In this document: piece after piece, positions 25,883-32,658 of the stretch | How the letters are laid out: every line of letters begins with the position of its first letter | Numbering within the stretch: the first letter of the stretch is position 1 | Notes under the pieces: generated by a model | Database searches by the model: none | The model's input: only the letters and a program-made list of their open reading frames with translations | Told to the model about the DNA's origin: nothing | From: Bergeyella zoohelcum ATCC 43767 | GTDB taxonomy: Bacteria; Bacteroidota; Bacteroidia; Flavobacteriales; Weeksellaceae | Direction of reading: 5' to 3' | NCBI RefSeq assembly: GCF_000301075.1 | Contig: NZ_JH932293.1 | Coordinates: 2,060,742 to 2,093,399, forward strand | DNA: 32,658 bases | Position numbers and translations under genes: made by a program

Positions 25883-26833
25883 ATGAAATCATTAAAAGTA
25901 GTATTCCTTGGCACTCCTGATTTTGCTAAAGCCTCATTAGATGCCATTCATCAGTCTCATCATCAAGTAGTAGGCGTAGTAACCGTCCCCGACAAAGCCA
26001 GTGGAAGAGGACAGAAAATAAACGCATCTGCAGTAAAAAAATATGCTGACGAACATCAAATTCCTACCTTTCAGCCTGAAAAACTGAGAGATGAAAACTT
26101 CTTAAAAGAAATCCAAGCTTTGGAAGCAGATGTCTTTGTGGTAGTAGCATTTAGGATGATGCCCAAAGTACTCTACAGTATGCCCAGATTAGGCACCTTT
26201 AACCTACACGCCTCATTATTACCTCAATACCGAGGTGCCGCCCCCATTAATTTTGCGGTCATCAATGGTGAAAAAGAATCTGGCGTTACCACTTTTTTCA
26301 TCAATGATAAAATAGACGAAGGAGAAATCTTGCTTCAAGAAAAAACCGCCATTACCGATGATGATAATGCAGGTACCTTACACGATAAACTGATGGTCAT
26401 AGGAGCAGAATTAGTAGTAAAAACGCTCGATGGCTTGGCAGATGAAACTTTAGTTGCCACCCCTCAAAAAGTAGAAGGTGAACTGAAAAATGCGTATAAA
26501 ATTTTCAAAGAGGATACCCTTATCTCTTGGCAAAAACCACTATCTGAAATTCATAATTTCATCCGTGGACTTTCTCCCTACCCTGCGGCACTCACCACTG
26601 TCTTGATCAACGGTCAGCCTAAAATTTTTAAAATTTTCGGAGGTAAGTATCATGTAGAAAATCATCACCACCCTGTAGGAACCATCATTCGAGATAAAAA
26701 GGAACTTAAAATTTATACAAAAGAAGGTTACTACGCCCCTAGCGAAGTTCAGATAGAGGGTAAAAAACGAATGGACATCATCAGTTTTCTTAATGGACTG
26801 AGAGCAGAGGATACTATGACACTGGAAAAATAG
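25883..26833 (+). CDS. fmt: Methionyl-tRNA formyltransferase
   Basis: Formylates Met on initiator tRNA using 10-formyltetrahydrofolate. The 316-residue protein begins VVFLGTPDFAKASLDAI and has the catalytic region FNLHASLLPQYRGAAPINFA (Asn and His of the N-x-H motif). IDEGEIL supplies the catalytic Asp. The C-terminal tRNA-binding domain includes IHNFIRGLSPYPAA, a near-invariant segment. The length is as in E. coli. Key residues are intact. The next gene, a large outer-membrane protein, starts 6 bases after the stop, so the two are transcribed together. Confidence 0.96.
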   Translation: MKSLKVVFLGTPDFAKASLDAIHQSHHQVVGVVTVPDKASGRGQKINASAVKKYADEHQIPTFQPEKLRDENFLKEIQALEADVFVVVAFRMMPKVLYSMPRLGTFNLHASLLPQYRGAAPINFAVINGEKESGVTTFFINDKIDEGEILLQEKTAITDDDNAGTLHDKLMVIGAELVVKTLDGLADETLVATPQKVEGELKNAYKIFKEDTLISWQKPLSEIHNFIRGLSPYPAALTTVLINGQPKIFKIFGGKYHVENHHHPVGTIIRDKKELKIYTKEGYYAPSEVQIEGKKRMDIISFLNGLRAEDTMTLEK

Positions 26834-26839
26834 AAACCA

Positions 26840-29800
26840 ATGACGCACTGGTGGAGATTATTTTTAGGTTTTCTGCTCTGTGTGCCGTTACTACTTTCGG
26901 CACAGATTTTTAGCTGGAAAAATCCTAACTTTCCCAATGACAGCATCCCTGCAGACTCCATCATCAGTGCTAAAATGGAAAAAGATTTTTTCACAAGAGA
27001 TACACTGGATTTTATCCGACTGAAAAATAAAATCCTAATAGATGAAGCGGTTTTGGTAAAAAACGACAGAAAAAAAATCCTTGGAGACCTCAATGCCAAA
27101 GGTTCTTTCGTGCGGGGTATCTCGTTTGGAAATAACCAAGGCTCTTCCGTACAAAGTGCTATGGATATGCAGATTACAGGAAAACTCTCTCAGGATGTAT
27201 CCGTCATAGCCAGTATTTCAGACCATAACCTCCCTATCCAAGCCGATGGATACACACAATCTTTAGAAGAATTTGACAGAATTTTTGTTCAGCTGAACAT
27301 TAAAAAGAAAAATATCCTCAGAGCAGGACATTTAGACTTGGTAGATGACAAAAGCTATTTTACTAAATTCCAAAGACGAAGCCTTGGGCTACAATTCCAA
27401 ACAGAAATGGGAGAGGAAAACAAAACACTACTCAACATTTCAGCAGGAATTGCCAGAAGTGAGTTTCACAGAATTCGTTTTCAAGGAATAGAAGGTAACC
27501 AAGGTCCCTATAGGCTTACGGGGAAAAATGGCGAAAACTTCATCACCATCATCTCGGGTTCTGAGCAGGTTTTTATTGATGGTATTCTAATGAAAAGAGG
27601 GGAAAATTTAGACTATACCATTAATTATAACACCGGAGAAATCACTTTTACCAGTTTTAGACCCATCTTTAGACAAAATTTCATTACCATTTCTTATAAT
27701 TATACCAATAGAAACTATAACCGATACCTCTTCACTGCTGATATAGAACACCGAAGAAATCAGTTCCAAAGTGGAATAAAATGGGTTTTATGAAACCGAT
27801 AACAAAAGTGCACCACTGGCACTGCATCTTTCTCCAGAAGACAAAAAAACTTTGGCACAAGCTGGAAATAATACGGAACTCATGTATTCTGATTCAGCAG
27901 AAATCACCGAATACGATGTCAATAAAATTCTCTATAAAAGAGTATTTATAGGCAATGATTTTTACTATGAACATTCTAATGATGATTCTGAAACACTTTA
28001 TCAGGTAGCATTTACCCATTTCGGAGAGGGCAAAGGAGATTATAACCTTGCTCAAACCCTAAGCAACGGTAGGGTCTTCGTCTTCGTAGGAGCCAATGCA
28101 GGAGCATATAAAGCTGTAAGAAAACTGCCCGCTCCACAGAGTACCCAAATCCTCGCCTACCATGCCCAATACCACTGGAACAAAGGAAAAATAGGAACAG
28201 ACATTGTGTACAGTGCCTATGATGCCAACCTCTTTTCCTCCAAAGATGCCGAACAAAATAGTGGCTATGCCACAAGAGTCTTTGGGAACCACCAATGGGA
28301 AAAACACCTCTGGAAAGCGACTACTGCTTTTGAATACCAAAGAATCAGCAGTAGGTTTCGTATTCTGGATAGAATCAATAGTGTAGAATTTGCCCGAGAT
28401 TTTAACCTCGCTCAAGAGTTTAACCAAAATACTCAAAACCGCCTCATCTTTCATTTCATGAATACATGGAATACACAGTCATTTGCAAATTATCAATTGA
28501 ATTTTCTTCACGAAGAAGGAGGATACAAAGGCCTTAAAAACGATATTGACTTCCGATGGAAAAAAGAAAAAAGCGAAACCACAGGTAAAATATCATTCCT
28601 AAACACCCAATCCGAAATAGAAAAAACGGAGTTCCTTAGAGCTCATATCACTCAGCATTTTCATACCCGATGGGGACATTCTTCGGTAGGGGCTTCCATG
28701 GAAAAAAACATGAGAAAATACATACATAATAATACCTTTGACTCAAGCAGCTTCGGCTGGAAAGAGCTCTTCATACAGCACAAAATAGGAGATTCTGTAC
28801 GCACCAAACTCTTAGCCAAAGCCTATTTTAGAGACAATGACTCTATCCGTGAAAATCGACTGATAAACCTACATAAAATCATCGGTACTCAGATAGAAAG
28901 CCACCTGATAAGAAATAAAAATACTACCCTCAACGCCCTACTTCACTACAGAAAGTTCTTTGCCCAGCATGGAACCCAAGTAGTTCCTCAGCAGGACTAT
29001 CTCATAGGGAATCTTGTTTATCATCAGCAACTCTGGAAAGGAGGAATGAGGCTCCAAGCCTTTTATGAGCTAGGCAATGGACAGGAAGCTCAAAGAGAAT
29101 TCCAATACCTAAAAGTAGCCGATGGAAAAGGTATTTACAAGTGGACAGACTATAATGGTGATGGAATACAGCAGTTGGACGAGTTTGAAATAGCCGAATA
29201 TGCAGACCTCGCTCAATACATTAGAATCTACACCAATGCCATTCGGTATTTACCTTCTAATAAAAATAAAACTCAATTTTCCCTTTTTCTAAATCCTGCT
29301 ACACTATTCAATTCGGAAAATAAATTCCTGAAAAGATTCCAACTGAATCTCTCTCTCAATAGTCAAAATGCTTATCTCAAAAACAATCGGTTCTGGGTAC
29401 TGAATCCTTTTGAAAAAAATAAAGACCAAATCCTTAAAAATCAGACACTCTTGGCAGCACTCCAGTTTCACACCAATGAAATCTCTGGATGGAATGGAGT
29501 CTATAGATTTACTGAAAACAATCACATTCTAAATGCCAATTTTAGCCAAGAAGCTAGAGCTTCTAAAACACATCTCCTCACCATAGGCTATTGGTTTCAT
29601 AAAGATTTCCGAATAGACTGGGAAAACACTGCCACACAAATCACCAATGCTTCTGAAGTGCTAAGCAATAGAAATTTCTTGCTCCATAATATTGAAACAC
29701 AGCCTAAACTGACCTATAAATTCTCCTCCGCTTTCCAGTCTGAACTTTCTGGAAGCTGGAAGTATAGGAACAGAAAAGATGGCGAAGAACGCCTTAGAAC

Positions 29801-30074
29801 ATTAGATATTACAGGTACACTCCAGTGGGAATCTAAAAAAGCCTCCCTAAGAGCCAGTTTCTCTTGGATAAAAAATGATTTTACAGGCAATAGTTTTTCC
29901 CTAGTGGGAAACCAAATGCTAGACGGCCTGAAAACAGGTGTAAATAAAGTATGGACAGTCTTTTTTCAGCACCCAATTAATTCTTTCATCATGCTGAATA
30001 TGAACTATGAAGGAAGAAATTCTGGTGAAAAGACCATTCACATTGGCAGTATGCAGCTCAAAGCCAGTTTTTAA
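26840..30074 (+). pseudogene. Very large outer-membrane beta-barrel protein interrupted by one frameshift
   Basis: Two adjacent open frames (26840-27793 and 27786-30074) are one gene of ~1,077 residues. The first starts with a signal peptide (FLLCVPLLLSAQ) and ends SGIKWVL; the second continues immediately with FYETDNKSAPLAL in the next frame. Removing one G from the GGG at 27783-27785 restores IKWFYETDNK. The N-terminal domain has KGSFVRGISFGNNQGSSVQS and TGKLSQDVSVIASISDHN, then INYNTGEITFTSFRPIF. The long remainder is amphipathic beta-strands, as in uncharacterised flavobacterial outer-membrane proteins with SprA-like N-termini. An EF-hand-type loop (DYNGDGIQQLDE, 29148-29183) lies in the second half. 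No other lesion is seen, so recent mutation, phase variation or a sequencing error are all possible. Confidence 0.8.
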
Positions 30075-30078
30075 TATC

Positions 30079-30798
30079 ATGAAGAAAAGAAAACCTTTTT
30101 ATTTCCAAAAATTTAAAATAGAACAGACCCATGATGTATTTGCCGTAGGAACAGACGGGGTACTTTTAGGGGCTTTATGTGGGTGTGAAAATGCCAATAC
30201 CATCTTAGAAATCGGTACTGGAACGGGGCTCATCTCCCTCATGATGGCTCAGAGAAATCCCTCAGCAAGAATTCATGCAGTGGACATTCATCTTCCCGCG
30301 GTAAATTTGGCCCAACACAATTTTAAGCACAGCCCTTTCGCAGAAAGGCTCACAGCAACACAAGCAGACATCAACACCCTCACACTCCATGAGAAAACAG
30401 CATGTATCGTGTGCAATCCACCTTTTTTTGAAACCAATGAATCTGAAAAACATATCTTAGCGAGACAGCAAATAACGCTGACCTATGCACAGCTGATTCA
30501 TTTCGCTGCAAATCACCTCACCGAAACAGGGCTACTCTCCGTTATTATTCCTCATCAAGATACTGAAAAATTCATCACTACCTGCACAGAACAAGCACTT
30601 TACCTCATCCGGAATATCCATATCTTCGGAATACGAGGCGGAAAAGAAATTCGGAATATTGTAGAATTCAGTAAAAAGCCGCGTGCTCCCCTCCACCAAG
30701 ATTTCGTAATAGAAGAAATGCCCAGACATTATTCAGCACAATATTTAGAAGCCACAAAAGCCTTTCATCAGTTTAGGCGAGAATGTACCAAATGTTAG
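30079..30798 (+). CDS. trmN6: tRNA1(Val) A37 N6-methyltransferase (TrmN6/YfiC family)
   Basis: A SAM-dependent methyltransferase that by family methylates adenine 37 of tRNA1(Val). The 239-residue protein opens with the YfiC-type FKIEQTHDVFAVGTDGVLLG. Motif I is LEIGTGTGLISLMMAQ, the acidic ribose-binding region is AVDIHLPA, and the N6-adenine catalytic motif NPPFF lies near residue 114. GIRGGKEIRNIVEF and HYSAQYLEATKAFH complete the family pattern. The start at 30079 is preferred over an in-frame extension that overlaps the preceding gene because it gives MKKRKPFYFQKF, as in homologues. It follows the outer-membrane protein stop by 4 bases, so it likely belongs to the fmt transcript. Confidence 0.9.
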   Translation: MKKRKPFYFQKFKIEQTHDVFAVGTDGVLLGALCGCENANTILEIGTGTGLISLMMAQRNPSARIHAVDIHLPAVNLAQHNFKHSPFAERLTATQADINTLTLHEKTACIVCNPPFFETNESEKHILARQQITLTYAQLIHFAANHLTETGLLSVIIPHQDTEKFITTCTEQALYLIRNIHIFGIRGGKEIRNIVEFSKKPRAPLHQDFVIEEMPRHYSAQYLEATKAFHQFRRECTKC

Positions 30799-30801
30799 AG
30801 A

Positions 30802-30923
30802 TTAGAAATTGTACAATGTACAAAGTAGAATGTATAATGATTTTAGAGGTTAGAGATGAGATTTTAGAGGTTAGAAATTGTACAATGTAAAAAGTATAAT
30901 GTACAATGATTTTAGAAATTAGA
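30802..30923. repeat. Imperfect tandem repeat, two 53-bp units, intergenic
   Basis: Units at 30802-30854 and 30871-30923 match at about 48 of 53 positions; both begin TTAGAAATTGTACAATGTA and contain ATGATTTTAGA. The spacer and flanks repeat the words TTAGAGGTTAGA and GCTAAAAG. The spacing and divergence exclude a CRISPR array. Such TTAGA/ACAATGTA word repeats are common filler in flavobacterial intergenic DNA. The rest of the 237-base gap holds only the terminator of the next gene. Confidence 0.75.
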
Positions 30924-30984
30924 GGTTAGAAAGCTAAAAGGCTAAAAAGTTAGAAGCCAACTGCTAGCAGCCCAAAGCCATAAA

Positions 30985-31026
30985 CTGATAAAAAAAGCCC
31001 TATCAGAACTACAACTCTGATAGGGC
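30985..31026 (-). terminator. Rho-independent terminator of the fibre-like gene
   Basis: GCCCTATCAGA (30997-31007) pairs perfectly with TCTGATAGGGC (31016-31026), an 11-bp stem with an 8-base loop. On the minus strand it is followed directly by a run of six T, 10 bases after the stop of the gene at 31036. Confidence 0.9.
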
Positions 31027-31035
31027 AAAGTAAAA

Positions 31036-32658
31036 TTATTGGATGAGCTTCTCTAATCTTTCCAAACGAGATTCTAATGCTGCATTCTTAGCTTCAAGCT
31101 CTTGAATTTTAGATTCTTTAGCTTTTAATGCTTTGTCTTGCTCTATGCTGTGCAAGTAAAGCTCTTCTATTTTCTCCACATTGGTCAGCTGCGTTTCCAT
31201 TAAATCTACATATCCTTGCGCTTTAATAGTCTCCGCAGATTTATACCCTGGTAAGTGTCCATTCGCTTTTACAAAATCTTCTACTTGGCTTAGGGATTTG
31301 AAGTTATAATCTGCCTTGATAGACGAAGTTCCTGTATAGTACTTTTGGAATACATAATCTGGGAAGATAGTGGCTCCATTGGTACCTTTAAACGAAGAAG
31401 CAAACATTTGTCCTGCGTCATTAATCGTTATAATATTGTCCGTTCTATCCGTACCATCTGCTTTTACTGCCAATTTCACATGATTTCCATCGGTTTCCCA
31501 TACCGCTCGAGCCAAAGCTGTAGAAGCGTTTCCTACTTTAAGCACCCCATCTGCTGTTACGAATACCGGACGGTCTCCTGTACTTGCTACATTGGTACTA
31601 ACAGAATGTTTCAAATCTCCAAAACGGATTTGCCCTGCTCCTGTATGGATAGCACGGTTAATAGATGTACCCCCTTCTACATTTTCAATATAGAGCCCTA
31701 TATTATCTGTTATTGTTGGAATAGTACCACCCGAAACTGCTCTAAAACCATCTATGAGAATACCTCTTGCTCTTTTAATTACAGGTGCCGAGTTATGAAA
31801 ATTTCTTAACATAACGACTCCTCCTACAAGATCATCTATTTCCGATGTTGATCCATTTTGAATATGAACATTAGATACATTACCGAATACTTTATTTATT
31901 TTTCCTGTTCCTCTTATATAAGCATATGACTCTTCTCCTCTTAAATTCTTTAATGGTTGAGATGAATAAGTAACTGCATTGCTTCTAGTACCATAAATAT
32001 TATCTGCAGATCCATTGATAGCCAAAAGTGCCTCTGTATTTTCCCCTAAAATATTTACTATTTTTTGAGAAGCATTATATCCTACATAATTACTGCCGCC
32101 CAATACATTTTTTAATTGTTTTAATCCATTTAAAGTAGAAGGTACATATAAAACACTATTGGTATTTCTAACTTCTGTAGCTTTATTTGGAACTTCATTT
32201 AAATATGTTTCATTGGTATATGTATTAGCAGATATATTTCCCCATACAGTTGGTAAAAGATCAGCGGGTACTTCTATATTAGAGCCGAATATTCTGTTAT
32301 GTTTTTTAGAAAACAGATAATTCTCAGTAGGAGGATTTGCATCTACTTCTTGAAGATTTTTCGAGTCAAAATATTTCGCAATGAGTGTAGGCTCATCTAT
32401 ATCTCTATGTGAACCTTTCTCTGTATAATATACCAAGTTTTTGAATGGATCGTTTCCACTTCTTTTTAAATTAATTCTCTTAGTAACAGGATCATACACC
32501 CATTCTCCACTATTTACTTCACTCCCCGCTTTCACCCACTCGGTACCATTATAGAAATAATACCCTTTTTCCGTAATCTTCGCTACTCTATTATTTACTG
32601 TAGCATCACTTCCTGCGGTGTAAGTAGCATCCGTAGCATACACCAAAGTACCTTCTAC
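31036..32658 (-). CDS. Fibre-like surface protein with C-terminal coiled coil, N-terminus outside the window
   Basis: The frame is open to the right edge (…VEGTLVYATDATYTAG), so the ~540 visible residues are the C-terminal part. First comes a repeat-type motif GTLVYATDA ... KGYYFYNGTEWVKAG, known from flavobacterial surface proteins. Next are ~300 residues rich in short beta-repeats with Asn/Gly/Ser (NVHIQNGSTSEIDDLVGG, GLYIENVEGGTSINRAIHTG, FGDLKHSVS), reminiscent of trimeric tail fibres. The end is a chaperone-like tail: FKSLSQVEDFVKANGHLPGY, then VDLMETQLTNVEKIEELYLH and a heptad coiled coil to LERLEKLIQ. It probably forms a trimeric adhesin or fibre. No phage genes are in view, so a phage origin is not shown. 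Function unknown. Confidence 0.75.
   Translation of the reverse strand, partial: VEGTLVYATDATYTAGSDATVNNRVAKITEKGYYFYNGTEWVKAGSEVNSGEWVYDPVTKRINLKRSGNDPFKNLVYYTEKGSHRDIDEPTLIAKYFDSKNLQEVDANPPTENYLFSKKHNRIFGSNIEVPADLLPTVWGNISANTYTNETYLNEVPNKATEVRNTNSVLYVPSTLNGLKQLKNVLGGSNYVGYNASQKIVNILGENTEALLAINGSADNIYGTRSNAVTYSSQPLKNLRGEESYAYIRGTGKINKVFGNVSNVHIQNGSTSEIDDLVGGVVMLRNFHNSAPVIKRARGILIDGFRAVSGGTIPTITDNIGLYIENVEGGTSINRAIHTGAGQIRFGDLKHSVSTNVASTGDRPVFVTADGVLKVGNASTALARAVWETDGNHVKLAVKADGTDRTDNIITINDAGQMFASSFKGTNGATIFPDYVFQKYYTGTSSIKADYNFKSLSQVEDFVKANGHLPGYKSAETIKAQGYVDLMETQLTNVEKIEELYLHSIEQDKALKAKESKIQELEAKNAALESRLERLEKLIQ

Noticed and set aside
28059..28454. 131-codon minus-strand frame inside the large outer-membrane protein
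   Set aside because: It is the shadow of a continuous plus-strand protein and has no family features.
30802..30923. CRISPR array
   Set aside because: There are only two units of 53 bp, degenerate and with word-like subrepeats, no regular spacers and no cas genes.
30997..31026. tRNA or structured RNA
   Set aside because: The stem-loop is a simple 11-bp hairpin next to a T tract, best explained as a terminator.

Overview
The window looks like a chromosomal segment of a low-GC Bacteroidota bacterium. It is most likely a flavobacterium of the Weeksellaceae (Chryseobacterium/Riemerella/Bergeyella type). This is inferred from three things: repeated TAnnTTTG -7 promoter boxes close to start codons, the protein families present (TonB-type beta-barrels without a carboxypeptidase-like domain, OmpA with thrombospondin-3 repeats, a DUF885 lipoprotein, C39-type peptide exporter fragments), and AT-rich intergenic DNA. 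The genus cannot be fixed from the sequence alone.

Layout. Positions 1-611 carry the 3' part of an IS5-type transposase cut by the window edge. A HopJ-family gene (minus) is divergent from sbcD-sbcC (DNA double-strand-end nuclease). Then come an RluB-type pseudouridine synthase and an MFS transporter (plus), convergent with a minus-strand block: MFS exporter, pyrD, a DUF885 lipoprotein and a Crp/Fnr regulator. From about 12.9 to 18.9 kb is an accessory region, all on the minus strand. From 19 kb on the content is core-like: sppA, folK, two tandem OmpA-type outer-membrane proteins, recQ, fmt, a very large outer-membrane protein broken by one frameshift, and trmN6. The right end is a minus-strand fibre-like surface protein that runs out of the window.

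The most interesting part is the accessory region. Reading the minus strand by eye between the annotated genes shows a decayed ribosomal-peptide (RiPP/bacteriocin-type) locus. It contains the C-terminal part of a radical-SAM/SPASM peptide maturase of the kind found in 'grasp-with-spasm' clusters (one nonsense codon, one frameshift, no N-terminus). A small membrane-protein gene is coupled to it by an ATGA overlap. After that come the first residues of a C39 peptidase domain and a double-glycine leader that would need one extra base to join its start codon. An intact outer-membrane beta-barrel gene follows, then the last ~29 codons of an ABC exporter ATPase. A second intact outer-membrane beta-barrel gene lies upstream.

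The same 65-bp module (60/65 identical) stands in front of both the decayed maturase and the upstream beta-barrel gene. It contains the perfect CRP/FNR-like palindrome TGTGATCTAAATCACA. In both places the palindrome lies 21-22 bp upstream of a -7-like box, as expected for activation by a Crp/Fnr protein, and a Crp/Fnr gene with its own good promoter ends the region. A possible transposase fragment lies between the two units. I interpret the whole as a co-regulated peptide-production/uptake regulon in decay; the regulon idea is inference, the fragments are read directly.
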